DNA from: JAVJPJ01 sp040217295
GTDB taxonomy: Bacteria > Pseudomonadota > Alphaproteobacteria > Rhodobacterales > Rhodobacteraceae
Direction: 5' to 3'
Assembly: GCA_964460185.1 (NCBI GenBank)
Contig: CAYWTM010000016.1
Location: 1-41,771, forward strand
Length of the DNA stretch: 41,771 nt
This document shows, in pieces, positions 14,881-23,577 of this stretch. Every line of letters begins with the position of its first letter. Within the stretch, counting starts at the first letter, position 1. The notes below the pieces were generated by a model that was given only the letters and a program-made list of their open reading frames with translations, was not told the origin of the DNA and did no database searches. Position numbers and translations under genes: made by a program.

Positions 14881-16455
14881 TCAGCCCAACAACGCCCGGA
14901 CTTCGTAGCCCTTCAGGCCCGTGCGCGCGGCCGGGCCGTATCCATCATGGGTGTCCGGGTCGATTTCGGGAAACAGGCGCAACACCTCGTCGCGCGCCGG
15001 GTCGTCGAGCGCGGACAGAACCTGGGGACCGGGCAGGAAGCTTTCGGTCAACAGACCTTCGGACCAGACGATCTGGTGCTGGTCGAACAGAAGGTGGAAA
15101 TAGTCGACCTCGCCGCCCGGCATGGACCGGACCGAGCAGTCATTGACCAGGTCCTTGGCCGCGACCAGCACCTCGTCTTCGCCGAACATCACTTCGGCCA
15201 TCCAGTGGGTCAGCAAGATCCGGTGCTGCGGCGACACGACCAGACGGCCGTGATGCCCAAAGGTGCCGGCCTCGATCACGACAGGCGCAAACCGTCCCTC
15301 CGCAGCGACCCGGCGGGATCCGATCCAGCGGATCGGCTGCAGCCCATGATCGCGTGTTTGGATCAGGTCGCCCACCTGCAACCCCTCGACCGGCACATCG
15401 CCGCGATCGGTTCTGATCCGGGTGCCGCGCACGAAACAGGGAACCGTGGTGATCGTGACGAAGGCGGTGTCGCTGATGCCGTCCCCGTTTTCGGCCGTGT
15501 AGGAGAAATTCGCGACATCCGGCGCCGTCAGGCCAACCAGGGTGTCGGGGGCCGCGACCTGCAGATCGCCGGTTGCCAGCAGCGTCACCTCGTGGCCGCT
15601 GCTGAGCGTGACGGTGTCACCCGCGGAAACCGCCTGGCCGTTGATGTGCGTGATGACCATGATGCCGGCGCCGTTGCCGTCGTTTTGCAACACGTCCAGG
15701 GACAGGACCTGGGTTTCATTCAGCATGATCGTGTCGTCTTGCGCGATGAAGGCGCCCTGGATCGAGTCGGCGGCAATCAGGATCGTGCTGTCATACTGGC
15801 TGTCGCCAACATCCGCGATGCCGATCCTGAGCGTGTTTTCCTCGCCGATGTTGACCGGGATAAGCACCGAGAGTGTCACGGTAAATCCGTCCATCTCGGT
15901 GTTGTAGTCATCGCCCGTGTTGTCGACGAAAAGGGTCTCGTTCTCGTCTTGGTTGATCGAATTGATCTGCGTGGTGTTGACCACCGGAGAGGTCACGGCC
16001 TGGCCGTTGATCCAGATGCCGACCGCGTCGTTGAACAGGCTGCCGGAATATTCGGGGTATTCCTCGGACGAAAAGGTGAACTGGATCGACAGGTATTCCG
16101 TGGTCGGAATGAACACCGTTTCGAGGATCGCCGCGTCATAGGTATTGCCGCCCACCAATGCGTTGAAGTCGGCGTCGTTGTTCACACCGTTGGAATTGAA
16201 CGAGGTGCCGCTGCTGCGGTTCGGATCGCCCGAGCCCTGGGTGAAGTTGCGCACATGGCCCGTCGTCAGGATCACGCCTTCGTCGGCCGGGGTGACCGCA
16301 TCCGACACCGCGTCGCCGTTGCTGTAGGTGCCCGATGACCGGTTGTCGCCGGAATAGGATGCGCTGAGGATCGTGACATCGTCGCCAAAGATGGTTTGCG
16401 CCATGGTGAAGGCGCCGGCGTTCTGGTTGATGTCGAGTTCTTGACCCGTTGCCAT
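14881..16455 (-). CDS. Choice-of-anchor L / Hint domain protein
   Basis: A 524-residue, acidic, Asn/Asp/Thr-rich protein. Residues 1-200 carry the choice-of-anchor L domain (TFSSEEYPEY, DAVGIWING, MDGFTVTLSV). A cadherin-like linker covers about 235-335. A Hint_2 domain begins at Cys340 (VPCFVRGTRIRT) and continues with QPIRWIGSRR, SPQHRILLTHW (His411) and VDYFHLLFDQHQIV. Hint domains self-cleave at the cysteine as in hedgehog and inteins; such fusions in Rhodobacterales are large surface or secreted proteins of unknown role. No Sec signal is present, which suits type I secretion. The ATG at 16455 has AGGACG upstream; a frame opening at 16488 is less likely. Confidence 0.88.
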   Translation of the reverse strand: MATGQELDINQNAGAFTMAQTIFGDDVTILSASYSGDNRSSGTYSNGDAVSDAVTPADEGVILTTGHVRNFTQGSGDPNRSSGTSFNSNGVNNDADFNALVGGNTYDAAILETVFIPTTEYLSIQFTFSSEEYPEYSGSLFNDAVGIWINGQAVTSPVVNTTQINSINQDENETLFVDNTGDDYNTEMDGFTVTLSVLIPVNIGEENTLRIGIADVGDSQYDSTILIAADSIQGAFIAQDDTIMLNETQVLSLDVLQNDGNGAGIMVITHINGQAVSAGDTVTLSSGHEVTLLATGDLQVAAPDTLVGLTAPDVANFSYTAENGDGISDTAFVTITTVPCFVRGTRIRTDRGDVPVEGLQVGDLIQTRDHGLQPIRWIGSRRVAAEGRFAPVVIEAGTFGHHGRLVVSPQHRILLTHWMAEVMFGEDEVLVAAKDLVNDCSVRSMPGGEVDYFHLLFDQHQIVWSEGLLTESFLPGPQVLSALDDPARDEVLRLFPEIDPDTHDGYGPAARTGLKGYEVRALLG

Positions 16456-16598
16456 AATCGTCCTGCCTTGCTCAACAGGCCGGGACATGGCGGATATCGA
16501 AAACGGACATGGCGCGCTACGATTGCCGCGCCTGAATTCTGCTTCGATGCGGACTTTGCCGCTGCCTGCCCCGGCTTTTTTTCTTTATCTGATCGGAC

Positions 16599-16626
16599 GT
16601 TAACAAAGCGTGCCTCGGATGTTAAC
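16599..16626. promoter_or_regulatory. Two GTTAAC sites 22 bases apart
   Basis: GTTAAC occurs at 16599-16604 and 16621-16626, with starts 22 bases apart, about two helical turns, in the divergent gap between the Hint gene and dapE. TTAAC is also the half-site of the CtrA regulator, although the usual spacing is different. A cooperative operator is possible. Confidence 0.3.
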
Positions 16627-16721
16627 GGTTTCTTCACCCATGCAGGGCGCCGGGCCCCCCCATTGTGCCTTTCACGCCACGGCGATACGCAAGGGTCATC
16701 GCCCTGCAAGGAGGACCCGCG

Positions 16722-17867
16722 ATGCCCATCGACCCCGCCCGCCTGACCGCAGACCTCGTCCGTTGCGCTTCGGTCACCCCCGAAGAAGGCGGCGCCTTGC
16801 AGCTCTTGCAGGCCGAGCTCGAGGCTGCGGGGTTCACCTGCACCCGCGTGGATCGCGGCGACACCCCCAACCTGTTCGCGCGCTGGGGCGCAAAGGGCGC
16901 GGCCCGCAGTTTCGGCTTCAACGGTCATACCGACGTGGTGCCCGTGGGCGACGCCGCCGCCTGGACCCATCCGCCCTTCAGCGCGCATCTGGAAGACGGC
17001 TGGCTCTACGGGCGTGGCGCGACCGACATGAAATCGGGCGTTGCGGCCTTTGCGGCGGCGGCCATGGATTTCGTGCAAGACACTCCGCCCGATGGCGCGG
17101 TGATCCTGACCATCACAGGTGACGAGGAAGGCCCGGGTGACGATGGCACCATCGCCATTCTCGACTGGATGCAGGCCCGGGGCGAGGCCATGACCCATTG
17201 TATCGTGGGCGAGCCGACCTGCCCCGAAACCATCGGGGACATGATCAAGATCGGCCGCCGCGGCTCGATGACCGCCCATTTCGAGGTCATCGGCAAACAG
17301 GGTCATTCCGCCTATCTGCACAAGGCGCTGAACCCGATGCCGGCAGTGGCGCTGCTGGCCCACCGCCTGTCATCGCATCAGCTGGATGGCGGCACCGAAC
17401 ATTTCGACCCATCGACGGTGTCGGTGACCACGATCGACACCGGAAACGCCGCGTCCAACGTCATCCCCGCGCGCACCCGGATGACCGTGAACCTGCGGTT
17501 CAACGATCTGCACAGCGGCGCATCGCTGACCGACTGGCTGCGTGCCGAGGCCGACAAGGTCGCCGCCGAAACCGGCACGCGGATCGAGATGACGCACCGC
17601 GTTTCGGGCGAGGCGTTTCTGACCCCGCCGGGCGTGCTGTCCGACCTGGTGACCCGCGCCATCCAGCAAGAAACCAACCAGAGCCCGACATTGTCGACCA
17701 CCGGCGGCACCTCGGACGCGCGCTTTGTAAAGGCGCATTGCCCGGTGGTGGAATTCGGCCTGGTGGGTCACCGGATGCACGAGGTGGATGAACGGGTCTG
17801 GGTGCAGGATATCCATGACCTCAAACGCATCTACGGCCGGATCCTGCGGGACTATTTCGCGGGTTGA
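16722..17867 (+). CDS. dapE: Succinyl-diaminopimelate desuccinylase DapE
   Basis: A 381-residue M20-family di-zinc hydrolase that releases succinate from N-succinyl-LL-diaminopimelate in lysine and peptidoglycan synthesis. GFNGHTDVVPVGD has the first zinc His and Asp, GRGATDMKSGVAAF the bridging Asp, and TGDEEGPGDDGT the catalytic Glu pair. FEVIGKQGHSAYLHKALNP is the dimerisation-domain hallmark and VEFGLVGHRMHEVDE carries the last zinc His. The ATG at 16722 follows AAGGAGG (16708-16714), a strong ribosome site. dapD lies 4 kb away on the other strand, so the two pathway genes are near but not in one operon. Confidence 0.97.
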   Translation: MPIDPARLTADLVRCASVTPEEGGALQLLQAELEAAGFTCTRVDRGDTPNLFARWGAKGAARSFGFNGHTDVVPVGDAAAWTHPPFSAHLEDGWLYGRGATDMKSGVAAFAAAAMDFVQDTPPDGAVILTITGDEEGPGDDGTIAILDWMQARGEAMTHCIVGEPTCPETIGDMIKIGRRGSMTAHFEVIGKQGHSAYLHKALNPMPAVALLAHRLSSHQLDGGTEHFDPSTVSVTTIDTGNAASNVIPARTRMTVNLRFNDLHSGASLTDWLRAEADKVAAETGTRIEMTHRVSGEAFLTPPGVLSDLVTRAIQQETNQSPTLSTTGGTSDARFVKAHCPVVEFGLVGHRMHEVDERVWVQDIHDLKRIYGRILRDYFAG

Positions 17868-17892
17868 GCCTGCGTTTCGGCACGGTCCCGGA

Positions 17893-17928
17893 CTTCTCTG
17901 TTTCCCAAATATCCCCGCCGGAGGCTCC
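17893..17928 (-). repeat. Dispersed intergenic repeat, copy B
   Basis: On the minus strand it reads GGAGCCTCCGGCGGGG then ATATTTGGGAAACAGAGAAG. It shares the GCCTCCGGCGGG core with copy A and the ATATTTG element with copies C and D. It lies between dapE and rnr, inside the 134-base gap. Confidence 0.6.
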
Positions 17929-18001
17929 GACGCCGGCCCCGGACGCATCGCCTTGTCAATTCGCGCATGACGGCCCCGCTGGCCCGTGCTACCTCGGATC
18001 C

Positions 18002-20263
18002 ATGGCCAAGCTTCCCACCAGATCCGAGCTTCTTGCCTGGATTGCCGATCACCCCGGCAACCAGTCCAAACGCGATATCGCCAAGGCCTTCGGCATCAAG
18101 GGCGCGGCGCGCATTGATCTTAAGCGCCTGTTGAAGGAGCTGGAGGCCGAGGGGGCCCTGGAAAAATCCCGCCGCACCTATCGCGACCCGGACAAGCTGC
18201 CGCCGGTATCGGTGCTCAGGATCCTGGCCGCGGACGATCTGGGCGACCTGTTCGCGAGACCGCTGGAATGGGCGGGCGACGGCCCCGAGCCGCGCATCTT
18301 GTTCAGCCCGCGCGCGACCGACCCCGCCGTGGGCGAGGGCGACCGCATCCTGGCCCGTCTGGCCGAGGTCGATGGCGAAGATCACCAGTATGTCGCCCGC
18401 CTGATCCGCAAGATCGGCACCAACCCGCTGCGCGTTCTGGGGGTCTTTCGCACAGGCGCCGAAGGCGGCCGGATCGTGCCCATCTCCAAGGGGTCGGACA
18501 AGGAATGGCAGGTGCGCCCGGGCGATACCCATGGCGCGCGCGACGGTGAACTGGTCGAGGCCGAACAGGCCGGCCCAAAGGCCCGGATGGGTCTGCCGCG
18601 CGCCCGCATCGTCACGCGGCTGGGCGATCCCGGCGCGCCGCGCGCGGTCAGCCTGATCGCGATCCATGAACATGGCATCCCCGATGCCTTCCCGGATGCG
18701 GTCATGGCCGAAGCCGACGCCGCGACACCCGCCGGCCCCGAGGGCCGCGAGGATCTGACCGGCATGCCCTTGATCACCATCGACCCCGTCGATGCGCGTG
18801 ACCGCGACGATGCGTGCTATGCGCACCCCGACGACGACGCCTCGAACAAGGGTGGCCATGTCATCTGGGTCGCCATCGCGGATGTGGCCCATTACGTGCG
18901 TCCCGGATCGGCGCTGGATCGCGAGGCCCGCAAACGCGGCAATTCCACCTATTTCCCCGATCGTGTGGTGCCGATGCTGCCCGATGTCCTGTCGGGCGAT
19001 CTGTGCTCGCTGCATGAGGGGGTGCCGCGCGCATGCATCGCCGTGCGCATGGTGATCGACGCGGATGGCAACAAGATCGGGCACCATTTCGTGCGGGGGC
19101 TGATGCGCTCGGTCGCGTCGCTGAACTACCAGGATGTGCAGACAGCCCAGGATGGCGCGCCCAATGACAAGACCGCGCCGCTGCTGGAACCGGTGATCCA
19201 GCCGCTGTTCGCGGCCTACCACGCGCTGCAAAGGGCGCGCGCGGCGCGGCAGCCGCTGGATCTGGACCTGCCCGAACGGCGGATCGAACTGGATGAGGAC
19301 GGCACTGTCACATCCGTCGCGTTCAAGGACAGGCTGGATGCCCACAGGCTGATCGAGGAATTCATGGTTCTGGCCAACGTGGCCGCCGCCGAGACGCTGA
19401 TCGCCAAACGCCAGCCGCTGTTGTTCCGCGTCCACGAGGAACCCGCGCCCGAAAAGCTGGAGGCGCTGCGCGAAACCGCGGGGGCCAGCGGGTTCACGCT
19501 GGCCAAGGGTCAGGTGTTGAAGACCCGGCACCTCAACGCGTTGCTGGCCGCGGCACAGGACACGGATTTCGACGAACTGATCAACATGACCACGCTGCGC
19601 TCGATGCAGCAGGCCTATTACTTCCCCGAGAATTTCGGCCATTTCGGCCTGGCGCTGAAAGCCTATGCCCATTTCACCTCGCCGATCCGGCGCTATTCCG
19701 ACCTGGTCGTGCACCGGGCGCTGATCTCGGCGCATGGATGGGGCAGGGATGGGCTGTCTGTCGAAGAGATCGAGACGCTGGATGCCACGGCCAAGCATAT
19801 CTCGGACACGGAACGCCGGTCGATGGCGGCGGAACGCGACACCAATGATCGCTACCTGGCCGCGTATCTGAGCGACCGGGTGGGAAGCACCTTTGCGGGC
19901 CGCATTTCAGGCATCGCGCGGTTTGGTGCCTTTGTGCGGCTGGATGAGACCGGGGCCGACGGATTGTTGCCGATCCGGTCGCTGGGCAACGAGTATTTCC
20001 ACTTCGATGCCGACAGCCAGACCCTGATGGGGTCAGAAAGCGGGATGACCATCGGCATCGGCAGCAAGGTGGTCGTGAAACTGGCCGAAGCGGTGCCTGT
20101 CACCGGTGGCCTGGTGCTGGACCTTGTGGAAATAGACGGCAAGGCCCCGCCGCGCACGGCGCCGCGCCGTGGACAGGGCGGGCCGCGCCGCGGCGCTGCC
20201 AAGACGGCGAAAAAGCGCGTGAAGCTGCGCAAGAAAGCGCCGTCTGGCCGCAGCGGACGCTAA
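18002..20263 (+). CDS. rnr: Ribonuclease R
   Basis: A 753-residue 3'-5' exoribonuclease that degrades structured RNA. The N terminus is a winged-helix-like segment (SKRDIAKAFGIKGAARIDLKRLLKELEAEG), followed by cold-shock-type OB domains. The RNB catalytic domain has the metal-binding DPVDARDRDDA motif with Asp261, Asp267, Asp269 and Asp270, and YAHFTSPIRRYSDLVVHR near its end. A C-terminal S1 domain follows (FAGRISGIARFGAFVRLDETGADGLLP), then a Lys/Arg-rich tail typical of RNase R rather than RNase II. The ATG at 18002 begins the conserved MAKLPTRSELLAWI; the frame is open further up but runs into the intergenic repeat. Confidence 0.96.
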   Translation: MAKLPTRSELLAWIADHPGNQSKRDIAKAFGIKGAARIDLKRLLKELEAEGALEKSRRTYRDPDKLPPVSVLRILAADDLGDLFARPLEWAGDGPEPRILFSPRATDPAVGEGDRILARLAEVDGEDHQYVARLIRKIGTNPLRVLGVFRTGAEGGRIVPISKGSDKEWQVRPGDTHGARDGELVEAEQAGPKARMGLPRARIVTRLGDPGAPRAVSLIAIHEHGIPDAFPDAVMAEADAATPAGPEGREDLTGMPLITIDPVDARDRDDACYAHPDDDASNKGGHVIWVAIADVAHYVRPGSALDREARKRGNSTYFPDRVVPMLPDVLSGDLCSLHEGVPRACIAVRMVIDADGNKIGHHFVRGLMRSVASLNYQDVQTAQDGAPNDKTAPLLEPVIQPLFAAYHALQRARAARQPLDLDLPERRIELDEDGTVTSVAFKDRLDAHRLIEEFMVLANVAAAETLIAKRQPLLFRVHEEPAPEKLEALRETAGASGFTLAKGQVLKTRHLNALLAAAQDTDFDELINMTTLRSMQQAYYFPENFGHFGLALKAYAHFTSPIRRYSDLVVHRALISAHGWGRDGLSVEEIETLDATAKHISDTERRSMAAERDTNDRYLAAYLSDRVGSTFAGRISGIARFGAFVRLDETGADGLLPIRSLGNEYFHFDADSQTLMGSESGMTIGIGSKVVVKLAEAVPVTGGLVLDLVEIDGKAPPRTAPRRGQGGPRRGAAKTAKKRVKLRKKAPSGRSGR

Positions 20264-20392
20264 GCATCTTTCCTGCGCGCGGCACGCGGTTTATCAGCAA
20301 GTGGCCCGGCGTTGTGCGGGCCTTGCCGCGGAGCCGGTCAAAATCCGCCATACAGCTTTGCAATCGAACATACCCTGACCCGAGACAAACCC

Positions 20393-21757
20393 ATGCGTCG
20401 TTCCTTCACTGCCCTTATGGCTGGCGTCATGAGCCTTGCGCTTCCGGCGATGGCGCTGCCACCGACCGCGTCGCTGCGCCCCGAGATGCGGCCGGGCGGC
20501 ACGTCCGACCTGGTGCCCGTGGTCACGGTATCGGGCCATGACAGCGCGCTGGCGGTGGCGCGGTCGCTGCGCCCGATGCTGCGCGACGCACAAGCCAACC
20601 AGCCCGCGGCCGAGGCGCCGCGCCCGACGCGCGTTGCCGATCAGGGATTCGCGGCATGGCTGGACCGGTTCCAGGCCCGCGCCCGGGCACGGGGCATAAA
20701 CCAGGCCACGCTGGACCGCGCCTTTTCGGGTGTTCAGGTCAACCAGCGGGTGCTGGAGCGGGATCGCAACCAATCGGAATTCAGCCGGGCCTTGTGGGAC
20801 TACCTGGACAGCGCGGTCTCGGACACGCGGGTGTCCAACGGTCGGTCCGCGCTGGCCGAATGGCGCAGCACGCTGGACCGGATCGAACGGGAATACCGTG
20901 TCGAGGCCGAGGTCGTGGTGGCGATCTGGGGGCTGGAATCGGCCTATGGCGCGATGCGCGGCGACACCGACATCATCGAGGCCATGGCGACGCTGGCCTA
21001 TGACGGGCGGCGCCAGGAGTTTTTCGAGGCGCAGCTGATCGCCGCCCTTCAGATCCTGCAATCGGGCGATGTCAGGCCGCGCGACATGACCGGATCATGG
21101 GCGGGCGCAATGGGCCACACGCAGTTCATGCCGAATTCCTACCTGCGATACGCGGTGGATTTCTCGGGCGACGGACGCCGCGACATCTGGTCCGACACGC
21201 CCGTTGACGCGCTGGCGTCGACCGCCAATTACCTGGCCGAACATGGCTGGACCCATGGCCAGCCCTGGGGGATAGAGGTGCGTCTGCCCGACGGGTTCGA
21301 CTTTGCGCAGACCGGCGAGAGGATCAAGCGCAGCGCCGCCTACTGGAACGCCCAGGGCGTGCGCCTGGCCGATGGCGGCCGCGTTCCCGATCATGGTGAG
21401 GCGTCGATCCTGCTGCCGGCCGGGCATACCGGTGTGGCGCTGGTGATCTACGACAATTTCCACGTGATCGAGCGCTACAACCCCGCCGATGCCTACGTGA
21501 TCGCGGTCGGGCACCTGTCCGACAGGATCGGGGGGGCATCGGGGTTCAGCGCCGGATGGCCGCGCGGCGACCGCGCCCTGACGCTGGCCGAACGCGAGGA
21601 ATTGCAGCGCCGCCTGACGCGGCTTGGATTCCATCGCGACGGGATCGACGGGATCATCGGGCCCGAAACGATTGCCTCGGTCCGGCGGTATCAGGCCTCG
21701 GTCGGCCTGACGCCGGATGGCTATGCCTCGCTCGGGGTGCTGGAGAGGTTGCGTTAG
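20393..21757 (+). CDS. Lytic murein transglycosylase (MltB-type) with peptidoglycan-binding domain
   Basis: A 454-residue exported lytic transglycosylase. The signal peptide is MRRSFTALMAGVMSLALPAMA. A low-complexity Pro/Ala linker runs to about residue 80. The SLT_2 domain covers residues 85-380 with catalytic Glu182 in IWGLESAYGAMRG, AGAMGHTQFMPNSYL and YNPADAYVIAVGHLSDRI. A PG_binding_1 repeat closes the protein (LQRRLTRLGFHRDGIDGIIG). It is a paralogue of the gene at 1739-2917 but longer at the N terminus. Its TAG stop overlaps the TAA stop of dapD on the other strand by two bases, so the genes end tail to tail. Confidence 0.92.
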   Translation: MRRSFTALMAGVMSLALPAMALPPTASLRPEMRPGGTSDLVPVVTVSGHDSALAVARSLRPMLRDAQANQPAAEAPRPTRVADQGFAAWLDRFQARARARGINQATLDRAFSGVQVNQRVLERDRNQSEFSRALWDYLDSAVSDTRVSNGRSALAEWRSTLDRIEREYRVEAEVVVAIWGLESAYGAMRGDTDIIEAMATLAYDGRRQEFFEAQLIAALQILQSGDVRPRDMTGSWAGAMGHTQFMPNSYLRYAVDFSGDGRRDIWSDTPVDALASTANYLAEHGWTHGQPWGIEVRLPDGFDFAQTGERIKRSAAYWNAQGVRLADGGRVPDHGEASILLPAGHTGVALVIYDNFHVIERYNPADAYVIAVGHLSDRIGGASGFSAGWPRGDRALTLAEREELQRRLTRLGFHRDGIDGIIGPETIASVRRYQASVGLTPDGYASLGVLERLR

Positions 21758-22581
21758 TCGCGCAGCAGTTCGTTGATCGAGGTCTTGGAGCGGGTCTTTT
21801 CGTCGACGCGTTTCACGATCACCGCGCAGTAGAGGTTCACGCCGTTCTTCGACGGCATGGAGCCTGCGACGACGACGGACCCGGCGGGCACTTCGCCATA
21901 CATGACCGCACCGGTTTCGCGGTCGACGATCTTGGTCGACTGGCCGATTAAGACCCCCATGCCAAGCACCGATCCTTCGCGGACGATGCAGCCCTCGACC
22001 ACCTCGGAGCGGGCGCCGATAAAGCAGTTGTCCTCGATGATGGTGGGGCCGGCCTGCATGGGTTCGAGAACGCCGCCGATGCCGACGCCGCCCGACAGGT
22101 GCACGTTCTTGCCGATCTGCGCACAGCTGCCCACGGTCGCCCAGGTATCGACCATGGTGCCGCTGTCCACATAGGCGCCGAGGTTCACGAAAGACGGCAT
22201 CAGCACCACGCCGGGCGCGATATAGGCCGATTTGCGCACCACGCAGTTGGGCACGGCGCGGAAGCCAGCCGCGCCCCATTCATCCTCGCCCCAGCCTTTC
22301 CACTTGCTGTCGACCTTGTCCCACCAGGACCCGCCCTGGGCCGAGCCGCCCTGCATCTCCATGTCCTTCAGGCGGAAGCCCAGAAGAACGGCCTTCTTGG
22401 CCCATTGGTTCACGTGCCAGACGCCATCATCCTGGCGTTCGGCCACGCGCAACGTGCCGCTATCCAGCGCGTTCAGTGTCTCTTCGATGGCGTCGCGCAC
22501 CTCGCCCGTGGTGGCGGGGGTGATGGTGTCGCGGGCGTCCCACGCGGCTTCGATGGCGGTTTCCAGTTGGGCGTTCGACAT
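21754..22581 (-). CDS. dapD: Tetrahydrodipicolinate N-succinyltransferase DapD
   Basis: A 275-residue left-handed beta-helix acyltransferase that transfers succinyl from succinyl-CoA to tetrahydrodipicolinate, the step before the aminotransferase and DapE. VNLGAYVDSGTMVDTWATVGSCAQIGKNVHLSGGVGIGG shows the hexapeptide repeats, and SVLGMGVLIGQSTKI and YGEVPAGSVVVAGSMPSK are family motifs. The N-terminal helical region and the length match typical DapD. The ATG at 22581 opens the family N terminus MSNAQLETAIEAAWDARD. It is divergent from the LOG-family gene across 156 bases. Confidence 0.97.
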   Translation of the reverse strand: MSNAQLETAIEAAWDARDTITPATTGEVRDAIEETLNALDSGTLRVAERQDDGVWHVNQWAKKAVLLGFRLKDMEMQGGSAQGGSWWDKVDSKWKGWGEDEWGAAGFRAVPNCVVRKSAYIAPGVVLMPSFVNLGAYVDSGTMVDTWATVGSCAQIGKNVHLSGGVGIGGVLEPMQAGPTIIEDNCFIGARSEVVEGCIVREGSVLGMGVLIGQSTKIVDRETGAVMYGEVPAGSVVVAGSMPSKNGVNLYCAVIVKRVDEKTRSKTSINELLRD

Positions 22582-22737
22582 GGGCGTGCAAATCCTTGGG
22601 CGTTGATCGGGCGGCAGGTGTCGCGGGGGCTATAGCGGGCAAGGGGCCTGCGCGCAATCGCGCACAGGTTTCTGGCCATGCGATCCGGGCTGAGTTAGGC
22701 AAGGGGACGCGCGCACAGGACGCAAATGAGGATCAGC

Positions 22738-23577
22738 ATGACCGAAGATCGCAGCCCGTTTCGGGACGCTCACCAGGATATCGAATCCACCCAACACCTG
22801 GCGGACACGCCACAGGCGCGGTCGCCGGCCTATCGGCTGGCGTTTGCGGATCCGGATTTCCTGGCCCGCGACGAATTGCGCCCGGTGCGGCTGCAGCTGG
22901 AACTGCTCAAGCCTGAACTGGAACTGGACGCGCGCGGGATCAAATCGACGGTCGTTCTGTTCGGCGGTGCGCGCATCCCGCGCCCCGAGGACCGGGATGA
23001 CGCCAGAAGCGGTGCCTTGCGCGACATGAGCGCCTATTACGAGGAAGCGCGCCTGTTCGCGCACCGCGTCACGGAACGCAGCGTGGATACCGGGTGCACC
23101 GAAAACGTGGTGGTCACCGGGGGCGGGCCGGGCGTGATGGAGGCCGGCAACCTCGGGGCGCAGCAAGCGGGGGGGTGTTCCATCGGCCTGAACATCGTGC
23201 TGCCCCATGAGCAGTCGCCCAACCGCTATGTCACGCCCGAGCTGTGTTTCAACTTTCACTATTTCGGCATCCGCAAGATGCACTTCCTGCTGCGCGCCAA
23301 GGCCGTGGCGGTGTTTCCGGGCGGGTTCGGCACCATGGACGAGGTGTTCGAGACGCTGACCCTGATCCAGACGGGCCGGATGGAACAGATCCCCGTCATC
23401 CTGTTCGGCGAGGCGTTCTGGCGCGAGATCATCAACTGGGACGGCCTGGTGCGTGCGGGCACTATTTCAGCCGATGACCTGAAGCTGTTCCGGTTCGTGG
23501 AAACCGCCGATCAGGCGATGGAGGTCATGGACACCTGGCCTGTCAGCGGCAAACGGGGGGAAATTCCCGGCCGCTAA
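22738..23577 (+). CDS. LOG family protein (TIGR00730)
   Basis: A 279-residue Rossmann-fold protein of the lysine-decarboxylase-like/LOG family. It has VVVTGGGPGVMEAGNLGAQQAGG, the nucleotide-binding and catalytic PGGFGTMDEVFETLTLIQ, and KMHFLLRAKAVAVF. Family members hydrolyse nucleoside 5'-monophosphates such as cytokinin or purine ribotides to a free base and ribose phosphate; the substrate is not evident. It has an N-terminal extension of about 70 residues typical of the longer alphaproteobacterial form. The ATG at 22738 has AGGA six bases upstream; an in-frame ATG at 22726 would add four residues. Its stop overlaps that of mepA. Confidence 0.88.
   Translation: MTEDRSPFRDAHQDIESTQHLADTPQARSPAYRLAFADPDFLARDELRPVRLQLELLKPELELDARGIKSTVVLFGGARIPRPEDRDDARSGALRDMSAYYEEARLFAHRVTERSVDTGCTENVVVTGGGPGVMEAGNLGAQQAGGCSIGLNIVLPHEQSPNRYVTPELCFNFHYFGIRKMHFLLRAKAVAVFPGGFGTMDEVFETLTLIQTGRMEQIPVILFGEAFWREIINWDGLVRAGTISADDLKLFRFVETADQAMEVMDTWPVSGKRGEIPGR

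Noticed and set aside
14743..16338. A plus-strand open frame over the Hint genes
   Set aside because: Its product is repetitive and Asp/Arg/Val-rich, typical of antisense translation of an acidic gene, with no ribosome site.
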